From the NCBI RefSeq assembly GCF_002770595.1, contig NZ_CP022986.1:3100001-3164000 (forward strand): a stretch of 64,000 nt of DNA, read 5' to 3'. A program made the translations under genes and the position numbers. Source of the stretch: Chryseobacterium camelliae. Its GTDB lineage: Bacteria > Bacteroidota > Bacteroidia > Flavobacteriales > Weeksellaceae. Shown here one piece after another: positions 35,909 through 43,040 of this stretch. How positions within the stretch are numbered: position 1 is the stretch's first letter; each line of letters begins with the position of its first letter. The notes under the pieces were generated by a model. It worked only from the letters and a program-made list of their open reading frames with translations, made no database searches and had not been told where the DNA came from.

Positions 35909-36328
35909 ATGAAACAAGACATCGAAAATAAGCTGATCGGTAAAAATACCAGGCCTACCAGCATGAGGATCCTGATCTACGACTTTCTGAGTTCCCAGCA
36001 AGCTGCCTTATCATTGTCTGAAATTGAAAATCACTTTGACCACGCAGACAGGACAACCATTTACAGGACACTAAAGACTTTTGAAGAAAAAGGCATTGTA
36101 CACGGCATTCAGGAAAATGCCACGACCAAATATAAGCTTTGCCACGACGGCTGCGATGAAAATACCCATAAAGACTGGCACCTTCATTTTTACTGTAAAA
36201 TCTGCCAGCAGACTACCTGTAAAGAAGATATCTCCTTTCCTGAAAATATGCGCACCGATTTCCGGATTGACGAAATCAGGCTGTTTGCCAAAGGCATCTG
36301 TGAAAATTGCCTGGAAAGTTTGCAATAG
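35909..36328 (+). CDS. Fur-family metal-responsive transcriptional repressor
   Basis: The 139-residue protein is a Fur/Zur/PerR-type regulator. The N-terminal winged helix has RPTSMRILIYDFLSSQQAALSLSEIE and DRTTIYRTLKTFEEKGIVH (recognition helix, about 48-66). The C-terminal dimerisation domain has HLHFYCKICQQTTC and a terminal CENC pair, which together form a structural zinc site, plus an HDGCDENTHKDWH stretch that may be the regulatory metal site. It ends 45 bases before a Zn/Cd-type P-type ATPase, and its stop codon overlaps a perfect 7-1-7 palindrome, so it probably controls that ATPase. Zinc is the most likely signal; Fe or peroxide sensing cannot be excluded. Confidence 0.88.
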   Translation: MKQDIENKLIGKNTRPTSMRILIYDFLSSQQAALSLSEIENHFDHADRTTIYRTLKTFEEKGIVHGIQENATTKYKLCHDGCDENTHKDWHLHFYCKICQQTTCKEDISFPENMRTDFRIDEIRLFAKGICENCLESLQ

Positions 36329-36335
36329 TATTGCA
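36321..36335. promoter_or_regulatory. Perfect 7-1-7 palindrome, candidate Fur-family operator
   Basis: The 15-base sequence TGCAATAGTATTGCA is a perfect inverted repeat of two 7-base arms around one base, the architecture of Fur/PerR/Zur boxes. It overlaps the stop codon of the Fur-family gene and sits 13 bases upstream of a perfect -7 box (36349-36356) of the P-type ATPase gene, covering the expected -33 region. A further half-site TGCAATA is at 36368-36374, running into the ATPase start codon. Confidence 0.65.
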
Positions 36336-36348
36336 TCTTTTTTCCCTG

Positions 36349-36356
36349 TAGCTTTG
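36349..36356 (+). promoter_or_regulatory. -7 box of the P-type ATPase gene
   Basis: TAGCTTTG matches TAnnTTTG perfectly, 17 bases before the ATPase ATG. The region where -33 should lie is occupied by the 7-1-7 palindrome, consistent with repression by occlusion. Confidence 0.6.
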
Positions 36357-36373
36357 TTTTAAAATTATGCAAT

Positions 36374-38344
36374 ATGGAACAATGCTGCAGCACAAAACCA
36401 AAAGAGACACACAACCATTCCGAACATACAGGCCATGATCATGATCATGACCATTCTCATGATACTGTCGGGAAATCACCACTTCAGATGTTTATGCCTG
36501 CCCTGATTTCCTTCGCGATTCTGCTGTCGGGAATAGCGTTAGATCATTTTTTACATCCTCAATGGTTCTCGGGATGGGTACGGCTGGTCTGGTATCTCAT
36601 AGCCTATATTCCTGTAGGATTTCCGGTATTGAAAGAAGCTTGGCAAAGCATCAGACACGGTGATGTTTTTTCAGAGTTTTTCCTGATGGGTGTAGCTACC
36701 GTAGGCGCCTTTGCCATTGGGGAATACCCGGAAGGCGTTGCTGTAATGTTATTTTATTCTGTAGGGGAAGTCTTCCAGGCCATGGCTGTGACGCGTGCAA
36801 CCACCAATATAAAATCCCTTTTGGACCAGCGTCCTGATGAAGTGGTGGTCATCAGGGATTCGCGTACACAAATTGTGAAAGCAGAAACGGTACAGGTAGG
36901 AGAGATTATCCAGCTGAAATCCGGAGAAAAACTGGGGCTGGATGGGGAGCTCCTTTCGGAAAAAGCATCCTTCAATACCTCTGCCCTGACCGGGGAAAGC
37001 AAGCCCGACACCAAAACAAAAGGAGAGGCAGTTCTGGCAGGAATGATTAATCTTAACACGGTCAGCCAGGTTAGGGTTACTGCTGCTTATCAAGACAGTA
37101 AATTAAGCAAGATCCTGGAACTCGTACAGAACGCTACCGCTCAGAAAGCACCTACAGAACTTTTTATCAGGAAGTTTGCTAAAATATACACGCCGATTGT
37201 CGTCTTCCTGGCTGTAGCCATTACTTTTCTGCCCTATTTCTTTGTGACGGAGTACATATTCAGGGACTGGCTGTACAGGGCATTGGTATTCCTTGTTATT
37301 TCATGTCCGTGTGCGCTGGTGATTTCGATTCCGTTAGGATATTTCGGTGGAATAGGAGCCGGGAGCCGGAACGGTATCCTGATCAAGGGAAGCAGCTTCC
37401 TGGACAGGCTTGCCACCATTCAGGATGTGGTCATGGATAAAACAGGAACGCTGACGGAAGGGGTTTTCAAAGTACAGTCTGCCAATTTTACGGAAGGAAC
37501 CGATGCTGCCGAAATAGTGAAGATGGTGAATATCCTCGAGAGTAAGAGTACACATCCTGTGGCTACGGCAATCCATCAGTATGCGGGAGAAACAGACCAC
37601 TCCATTGTTCCGGAGGAGGTGGAAGAAATAGCAGGATACGGTATGAAAGCTAAGATTAACGGAAAAGATCTGTTGGTAGGGAACTTCAGGCTGATGGATA
37701 AGTTCGGGATCCCTTATCATATCGATGGGCAGAATGAAGCCTATACGCTGATTGCAGTAGCTTATGATCATCATTTTGCCGGCTATTTTACGATTGCAGA
37801 TACGGTTAAACCTGATGCCAAAACAGCCATTGATCAGCTGAAGGCTCTAAAGATCAGGCCCACAATGCTCAGCGGAGATAAATCTTCAGTCGTCAGGCAT
37901 GTCGCCACCGAACTGGGTATCACCAATGCATTTGGAGACCTTCTACCGGAGGATAAAGTGAATAAAGTAAAAGAAATCAAATCTGGTAACAGAAGTGTTG
38001 CTTTCGTTGGAGATGGGGTAAATGATGCTCCGGTAGTCGCCTTGAGCGATGTGGGGATTGCTATGGGCGGATTAGGGAGTGATGCGACCATAGAAACGGC
38101 AGATATCGTTATCCAGGATGATAAACCCGGGAAAATTCCTATGGCCATTGCCATTGGGAAGCAGACAAAAAAAATTGTCTGGCAGAATATTACCCTGGCA
38201 TTTGTTGTGAAAGCCGTTGTGCTGATCCTGGGAGCCGGGGGAATCGCCAATATGTGGGAAGCCGTATTTGCAGATGTAGGTGTGGCATTGCTGGCAATTG
38301 TGAATGCCGTACGCATCCAGAGGATGGATTTTAAAGCATCATAA
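36374..38344 (+). CDS. Heavy-metal P1B-2-type ATPase (Zn2+/Cd2+/Pb2+ exporter)
   Basis: The 656-residue inner-membrane pump exports divalent soft metals using ATP. The N-terminus lacks a folded HMA domain and instead has a CCS motif and a His/Asp-rich stretch (about 11-33) that could bind metal. The membrane metal site is C311-P-C313 (SCPCALVIS), the phosphorylated aspartate is D355 (DKTGT), followed by HP (SKSTHPVA) and GDGVNDAPV. The last segments have the K and DxG residues (AFVVKAVV, FADVGVALLAIVNA) that define the P1B-2 zinc/cadmium/lead class rather than copper pumps. It follows a Fur-family gene and a palindromic operator and ends at a terminator. Confidence 0.93.
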   Translation: MEQCCSTKPKETHNHSEHTGHDHDHDHSHDTVGKSPLQMFMPALISFAILLSGIALDHFLHPQWFSGWVRLVWYLIAYIPVGFPVLKEAWQSIRHGDVFSEFFLMGVATVGAFAIGEYPEGVAVMLFYSVGEVFQAMAVTRATTNIKSLLDQRPDEVVVIRDSRTQIVKAETVQVGEIIQLKSGEKLGLDGELLSEKASFNTSALTGESKPDTKTKGEAVLAGMINLNTVSQVRVTAAYQDSKLSKILELVQNATAQKAPTELFIRKFAKIYTPIVVFLAVAITFLPYFFVTEYIFRDWLYRALVFLVISCPCALVISIPLGYFGGIGAGSRNGILIKGSSFLDRLATIQDVVMDKTGTLTEGVFKVQSANFTEGTDAAEIVKMVNILESKSTHPVATAIHQYAGETDHSIVPEEVEEIAGYGMKAKINGKDLLVGNFRLMDKFGIPYHIDGQNEAYTLIAVAYDHHFAGYFTIADTVKPDAKTAIDQLKALKIRPTMLSGDKSSVVRHVATELGITNAFGDLLPEDKVNKVKEIKSGNRSVAFVGDGVNDAPVVALSDVGIAMGGLGSDATIETADIVIQDDKPGKIPMAIAIGKQTKKIVWQNITLAFVVKAVVLILGAGGIANMWEAVFADVGVALLAIVNAVRIQRMDFKAS

Positions 38345-38367
38345 GTACATACTTAACATACTACGGG

Positions 38368-38416
38368 AATAACAGGATAGCCCTTATATATTAAAGCCAT
38401 CCTGTTATTGCTTTTT
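38368..38416 (+). terminator. Terminator after the P-type ATPase
   Basis: An 11-bp perfect inverted repeat (38368-38378 with 38399-38409) with a 20-base loop is followed by a short T run. It separates the ATPase from the next operon. Confidence 0.7.
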
Positions 38417-38475
38417 AGATGTAACCAGCTATACTGACTTTCATCATAACAGGACTTCAGAGTGTTTCAAATGTG

Positions 38476-38483
38476 TATCTTTG
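38476..38483 (+). promoter_or_regulatory. -7 box of the extracytoplasmic copper-type operon
   Basis: TATCTTTG is a perfect TAnnTTTG match. Transcription would start near 38490, after the GTG/ATG codons at 38462 and 38471 but before the TTG at 38501, which supports the TTG as the true start of the first gene. Confidence 0.6.
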
Positions 38484-38500
38484 TCAGAGATAAGACCGGT

Positions 38501-38860
38501 TTGAAATATATCATTTCCATATTCATTATTTTTATGATCGCAGTACGTCCTGTACTGCCGCTGGTGAATTATGCCGTGAATTATGATTATATTGCCAAGA
38601 ACCTTTGTGAAAACAGAGCGGTTCCGCAATCTACCTGCAAAGGGAAATGCTATCTGGAAAAAGAACTGTCCAAAACGGAAAAACAGTCCGGGAACATTCA
38701 GGTACTGAAAATCTCCGTTCCGGATCATTTCCTTGCCCATGATATCCTTTCTGTGGTCAATCTTGGATTTTGTGCAGACAGACACCATCAGAATTTTCCT
38801 TATTCTGATTCATATGCCCGCGAACACAGTTCCGGTATTTTCCGTCCTCCTTTAAGCTGA
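38501..38860 (+). CDS. Small membrane-anchored protein with CxGKCYLxKEL motif (copy 1)
   Basis: I do not know a named function for this 119-residue protein. It has one hydrophobic N-terminal segment (about 2-22), then YAVNYDYIAKNLCENRAVP, the motif CKGKCYLEKEL (about 46-56), a variable middle and a C-terminal FRPP. A paralogue at 40648 shares all these marks. The frame is open from 38462, but starting at TTG 38501 aligns its N-terminus residue for residue with the paralogue and places it just after a good -7 box. The invariant cysteines facing the periplasm could bind copper or form a disulfide, in line with the SCO, YHS, MbnP-like and MbnH-like neighbours; that is inference. Confidence 0.7.
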   Translation: MKYIISIFIIFMIAVRPVLPLVNYAVNYDYIAKNLCENRAVPQSTCKGKCYLEKELSKTEKQSGNIQVLKISVPDHFLAHDILSVVNLGFCADRHHQNFPYSDSYAREHSSGIFRPPLS

Positions 38861-38996
38861 ATCTTATATTCCGGACTTTGAATGATTAGCTTTTAACCTT
38901 GCTTTTACATCTTGAGCACTGTTAAATATTCTTTAAGATCCGGGTTAAATACAAGTATACCTGTTCGGAATCAGTATTATTTAATTACCTTTAACA

Positions 38997-39272
38997 ATGA
39001 AAAAACATATTTTTCTGACGCTTCTGACGTCAGTATCATTATATGCCTGTGCTCAGGAGGCGCCCAAAGTAAAACATAAAAAAACCGTGACCCTGTCTGC
39101 GCAGGAGCTTAAGAATATAAAAGTTGTCAATGCCGAAGATCCGGTATGCCATATGAAAACGGCCGAATTCCTTAAAGATACAGCCGTTTATAAACATAAA
39201 ACGTACGGTTTTTGCAGTGCTTCGTGCAAAGAAGAATTTAAAAAAAGCCCCGCTAAATATGTCAGCAAGTAA
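38997..39272 (+). CDS. YHS-domain lipoprotein
   Basis: The 91-residue protein has a lipoprotein signal with lipobox LYAC (cysteine ~18) and a single YHS-type domain: DPVCHMKTAEFLKDTAVYKHKTYGFCSASCKEEFKKSPAKYV-like pattern (about 52-89), with PVCHM and the FCSASC cysteines. YHS domains are small metal-binding modules often linked to copper or other heavy-metal transporters. It should sit on the periplasmic side of a membrane. The last 14 bases overlap the start of the SCO gene, so the two are coupled. Confidence 0.85.
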   Translation: MKKHIFLTLLTSVSLYACAQEAPKVKHKKTVTLSAQELKNIKVVNAEDPVCHMKTAEFLKDTAVYKHKTYGFCSASCKEEFKKSPAKYVSK

Positions 39273-39942
39273 AAAGAAAGCCAGTAATGCCAAAAATAAG
39301 ATCATCATTCCTCTGGTGGTTTTTGCACTGCTGTTTGTCGGAATCGGGGTTGGCATGAGTTATTTCAGGAACAGCTTATATACCGTGATGAAAGTGCCGG
39401 ATTTTGAACTGACGGACCAGAACAGTAAAAAGGTCACTCCGAAAGATATGTTGGGGAAAGTATACCTTGTTGAGTTTTTTTACAGCCGCTGTCCTACCAT
39501 CTGCCCGGTCATGAACAGCAATATGAAGTTCATTAACAATGAGATTAAAAATCCGGATTTCGGGATTCTTTCCATAAGCATAGATCCGGATCATGATACT
39601 CCGGAAACCCTGCGCCAGCACGCCGCGGGCCTGGGAGTTCATTCCCCGGACTGGCGTTTCCTTACCGGCGACAGGGCGTATATCGGAAAACTGGCAGATC
39701 AGTTCAATATTTATGTCGGTGACCAGGAAGATCAGGCGGAAAGCCTAAATCACAGCGGAATGATTGCGCTGGTCGACCGTGAAGGCAACATCCGCTGCCG
39801 GTATAATAAAGATCATATGCCGATCCTCTATTACTCTGGCCTGAATTATGCCGATGCCGATGGGAAAACACCCGATTTGCGTGGGAAATACCATCCTGAC
39901 CGTGAAAAGCTGATCGAGGATATTAGAAAATTACTTCAGTAA
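39259..39942 (+). CDS. SCO1/SenC family copper-dependent thioredoxin-like protein
   Basis: SCO proteins deliver copper to CuA of cytochrome oxidase or act as periplasmic thiol-disulfide reductases. The 227-residue protein has an N-terminal membrane anchor (about 13-33), the thioredoxin-fold segment KVYLVEFFYSRCPTICPVM with the copper-binding C78 and C82, and the third ligand H165 in NHSGM. The DPDHDTPETLRQHA block is typical. The frame extends upstream, but the ATG at 39259 gives a sensible N-terminus and a 14-base overlap with the YHS gene. Its neighbours suggest a role in extracytoplasmic copper handling. Confidence 0.92.
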   Translation: MSASKKKASNAKNKIIIPLVVFALLFVGIGVGMSYFRNSLYTVMKVPDFELTDQNSKKVTPKDMLGKVYLVEFFYSRCPTICPVMNSNMKFINNEIKNPDFGILSISIDPDHDTPETLRQHAAGLGVHSPDWRFLTGDRAYIGKLADQFNIYVGDQEDQAESLNHSGMIALVDREGNIRCRYNKDHMPILYYSGLNYADADGKTPDLRGKYHPDREKLIEDIRKLLQ

Positions 39943-39969
39943 CAATATGAACCATTAAAAAAGAATAGT

Positions 39970-40644
39970 ATGAAAATTTTAAAAGTAGCCGCTTTAAGTG
40001 CGGTTTTTGCAGCCCAGTTTGCGATGGCGCAATTCAAGCAGACTCCATTGCCGTATGCTTATGATGCTTTGGAAGGATCCGTAGATGCCAAGACGATGGA
40101 AATTCACTACACCAAGCATGCAGCAGGGTATGTTACCAACCTGAACAAAGCGATTGCAGGGACCCCTCAGGAAAAACAGACGTTGGTGCAGATCCTCTCA
40201 GGAGTATCTAAGCTGAGCCCTGCGGTACGGAATAATGCAGGCGGACACTATAACCACGAATTGTTCTGGACGATTCTTACCCCTGAGAAAAATACCCAGC
40301 CATCTGCTCAGCTGATGAAGGCCATTACGGCTACATTCGGAAGCATGGATGTATTAAAGGAGAAAATGAGCAAAGCGGGAGCAGACCGTTTCGGTTCAGG
40401 ATGGGCATGGCTTTCGGTGGATAAAGGCGGTAAGCTGTTCGTGTCTTCCACACCTAATCAGGATAATCCTCTGATGGATGTCGTGGAAGAGAAGGGGACA
40501 CCGATCTTAGGAATTGACGTTTGGGAGCATGCGTACTACCTGAAATATCAGAATAAAAGAGCGGATTACCTTACAGCCATCTGGAACATCATCAACTGGA
40601 AGGAAGTGAGCAAAAGGTATGAAGATGCCCTGATGAAAAAATAA
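39970..40644 (+). CDS. Exported Fe/Mn superoxide dismutase
   Basis: The 224-residue protein is an Fe/Mn-type superoxide dismutase preceded by a cleavable signal peptide (about 1-20, ending AMAQ), so it works outside the cytoplasm, unlike the usual SodA/SodB. The core has TMEIHYTKHAAGYV (first metal histidine), GHYNHELFW (second histidine), FGSGWAWL, and DVWEHAYYLKYQNKRADYL with the aspartate and last histidine. It lies between the SCO gene and the second CxGKC gene (three bases upstream of the latter), pointing to protection against superoxide produced during periplasmic copper chemistry. Confidence 0.93.
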   Translation: MKILKVAALSAVFAAQFAMAQFKQTPLPYAYDALEGSVDAKTMEIHYTKHAAGYVTNLNKAIAGTPQEKQTLVQILSGVSKLSPAVRNNAGGHYNHELFWTILTPEKNTQPSAQLMKAITATFGSMDVLKEKMSKAGADRFGSGWAWLSVDKGGKLFVSSTPNQDNPLMDVVEEKGTPILGIDVWEHAYYLKYQNKRADYLTAIWNIINWKEVSKRYEDALMKK

Positions 40645-40647
40645 TTC

Positions 40648-41013
40648 ATGAAAATATTTTGCAGCATATTCCTCATTTTCTACATGGTGTTCAGGCCTCT
40701 GATCCCCCTGGCGGAATATGCTGTAAATTATACCTATATTGCTGAGGTTCTCTGCATCAACAAAGCCAAACCGGAACTTCGCTGTAACGGAAAATGCTAC
40801 CTGAGTAAGGAACTGGCGAAAAACAGTGATGCTCCTTCACCTCTTGATAAAGTCAAAAGTTCAGGACAGAAAATCCTGGATACCTATCTTCTTCCCAATA
40901 TTGCTGTAGTCCAGCAGATATCAGCGTTTTCTTCTGAATTTATCATGTACCCCTACCGGAAAGCATACGCCTTCCTTTTTCTTTATTCTATCTTCAGACC
41001 TCCGGTTTTTTAG
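40648..41013 (+). CDS. Small membrane-anchored protein with CxGKCYLxKEL motif (copy 2)
   Basis: The 121-residue paralogue of the protein at 38501 starts with a hydrophobic anchor (MKIFCSIFLIFYMVFRPLIP), then YAVNYTYIAEVLCINKAKP, the motif CNGKCYLSKEL (about 48-58) and the C-terminal FRPPVF. It begins three bases after the superoxide dismutase stop, so it is in the same transcript. Both copies keep three cysteines (LC and CxGKC), the YxVNYxYIA block and the FRPP end, while the middle varies. That conservation pattern points to a metal- or haem-related periplasmic job; I cannot name a family. Confidence 0.72.
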   Translation: MKIFCSIFLIFYMVFRPLIPLAEYAVNYTYIAEVLCINKAKPELRCNGKCYLSKELAKNSDAPSPLDKVKSSGQKILDTYLLPNIAVVQQISAFSSEFIMYPYRKAYAFLFLYSIFRPPVF

Positions 41014-41133
41014 TTGTATTTTAAAATTATAAGATTGCCGGCAAAAGATTTCCGCGCAGTCAGATTTGTCATTTTACATCTAAAGTGACCCTACATTCTT
41101 GTACCTATTTAAAATCCAACTTAAAAATCAACA

Positions 41134-41961
41134 ATGAAAATTTATAAATTTTTATCGCTATTCTTCATGGCTTTGAGCCTAATCACGATCAGTTCATGCA
41201 GCACCCATGATGAAGACGACCCTGCCGATGCAACGCCGGGAAAACTGCAGCTTAAATTTGAGAACGGTTTCAGCAACCTCGGAGGTATTGTGATCAATCA
41301 GACTACCCAGATATCTTCTTCCGGCCAGAAACATCAGTTTTCGACCCTCAAATATATCATCAGCAATATTGTATTGATCGATGAGAACGGAGCGGAATTT
41401 AAATACCATAACAACGATCCGGATCATGGAGCTTTTATTATTGACCAGGCAGAAGCCATCGCCGGTATCAACTATATCAACCTTAATGAAATTCCTAAAA
41501 ATAATTATAAGAAGATCAGGTTCGGGCTTGGAATAAGCCAGTCGGCATACCTTTTAGGCCAGGGCGGGCAGGGAGAATTCTGGGCCAAAGCAAAAACGGC
41601 CGGGATGACCTGGTCATGGGCGGCAGGGTATATCTTCACGAAACTGGAAGGGAAGTACGGAAGTGCATCCGCTGATACGGCTTTTATGAACCATTGCGGA
41701 AATATGGGCAATGTGACGGCGAACAATACACCTGATCTGTACCGTGAAATTACTTTGGACCTTCCGGTAAAAGCGAGAGTGACGGCTTCCATTACCCCAT
41801 CTATCCATATGCTGGCGGATTTCAATCAGTACCTAAGCGGAGCAACTCCTCTTACACTGAACAGCTCCAATGATATGGCGATGGGCTCCAGTCAGCACCT
41901 GGTGAATATCACCAATAACCTGACGGCCATGTTCAAAGTAGATCATGTACACAATGATTAA
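41134..41961 (+). CDS. MbnP-like copper-binding lipoprotein
   Basis: The 275-residue lipoprotein (lipobox ISSC, cysteine ~22) resembles the MbnP family: beta-rich, with KLQLKFENGF, LKYIISNIVLID, IRFGLGISQSA and the diagnostic block MTWSWAAGYIFTKLEGKY. In characterised MbnP proteins a tryptophan is oxidised to kynurenine by the dihaem enzyme MbnH, and the product binds copper tightly. An MbnH-like gene overlaps its 3' end (41945), which strongly supports the assignment. A His/Asp-rich tail (DHVHND) ends the protein. It probably scavenges or stores copper in the periplasm or at the surface. Confidence 0.82.
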   Translation: MKIYKFLSLFFMALSLITISSCSTHDEDDPADATPGKLQLKFENGFSNLGGIVINQTTQISSSGQKHQFSTLKYIISNIVLIDENGAEFKYHNNDPDHGAFIIDQAEAIAGINYINLNEIPKNNYKKIRFGLGISQSAYLLGQGGQGEFWAKAKTAGMTWSWAAGYIFTKLEGKYGSASADTAFMNHCGNMGNVTANNTPDLYREITLDLPVKARVTASITPSIHMLADFNQYLSGATPLTLNSSNDMAMGSSQHLVNITNNLTAMFKVDHVHND

Positions 41962-43030
41962 AGTGATCCAACCGTTCCGGAGCAGGAGACAACCCCTGCT
42001 CCGGATATTATTTGCCGTTCTGATGATGGTTATGAATTCCTGTTCCGATGAGTTTGAAGGAGAACCCGTCAACCGGAATGAAGCCTATCCCCTGGAAATA
42101 CCGGGAAATTTTCCGGAGATGACATTTGACCTCACCGGTAATCCGGTAACCGTGAATGGAGTGGCATTGGGTAAAAAGCTGTTCTACGACGGAAGGCTGT
42201 CGGGGAACAATACCATTTCCTGCGGATTCTGCCATATTCAGGAATATGCGTTTACCCATCACGGACATACGGTCAGCCATGGCATCAACGACAGGCTGGG
42301 AATACGCAATGCTCCCCCGATACAGAATATGGCCTTCCTGAAGAACTATACCTGGGACGGTGTCAGCCACAATCTGGATGAGCGTTCGCTGGTTCCCATA
42401 ACCACAGATTTCGAAATGGACAGCAATATGCCGGAAGTAGTTTCAAAACTGAATGCAGACTCGCAGTACAAAAGATTGTTCAAAGAAGCATTCGGAGAAG
42501 AACAGATTACAGGAAAAAAAATATTGCAGGCTTTATCACAGTTTATGGTGACCATGATTTCTGCGGACTCAAAATATGACCGCTACAAGAAAGGCCTGAC
42601 TGATTTTACTGCTGATGAAAAGCAGGGAATGGCATTGTTTAACAATAAATGTGCTTCATGTCATTCGGGGGAACTGTTTACGGACCAGACCTTCAGGAAC
42701 ACGGGAATGTACTATAATCCCCAGCTGGATGACCGGGGAAGGTACAGGGTTACGCTGGACTGGAATGACAACATGAAATTCAGGGTGCCCAGCCTCAGGA
42801 ATGTTGAATACACCGCGCCGTATATGCATGACGGCCGGCTGTATACACTGGATGCGGTCTTAAACTTTTATTCCGATCATGTGGAAAACCAGCCCAACCT
42901 CGATCCGCAGCTGAAACAGAACGGAACAGTCGGAATTCCGATGACCGGCCAGGAAAAGCAATTGATTATTGCATTCCTGAAAACCCTTTCAGACCAGAAT
43001 TTTATTTCCAATCCTAAATTTTCAGAATAA
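41945..43030 (+). CDS. Dihaem cytochrome c peroxidase, MbnH-like
   Basis: The 361-residue protein of the CcpA/MauG/MbnH superfamily carries two c-type haem motifs, CGFCH at 93-97 and CASCH at 236-240. A lipoprotein-like signal (lipobox NSC, about residue 33) exports it. Conserved peroxidase segments are LGKKLFYDGRLSGNNTISC, HNLDERSL, FRNTGMYYN and FRVPSLRNVEYTAPYMHDGR. Its start overlaps the MbnP-like gene by 17 bases (or by 8 if the ATG at 41954 is used). The pairing predicts that it oxidises the MbnP tryptophan to kynurenine. A plain hydrogen peroxide-scavenging peroxidase is the alternative. Confidence 0.88.
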   Translation: MYTMIKVIQPFRSRRQPLLRILFAVLMMVMNSCSDEFEGEPVNRNEAYPLEIPGNFPEMTFDLTGNPVTVNGVALGKKLFYDGRLSGNNTISCGFCHIQEYAFTHHGHTVSHGINDRLGIRNAPPIQNMAFLKNYTWDGVSHNLDERSLVPITTDFEMDSNMPEVVSKLNADSQYKRLFKEAFGEEQITGKKILQALSQFMVTMISADSKYDRYKKGLTDFTADEKQGMALFNNKCASCHSGELFTDQTFRNTGMYYNPQLDDRGRYRVTLDWNDNMKFRVPSLRNVEYTAPYMHDGRLYTLDAVLNFYSDHVENQPNLDPQLKQNGTVGIPMTGQEKQLIIAFLKTLSDQNFISNPKFSE

Positions 43031-43040
43031 AGCGATCATC

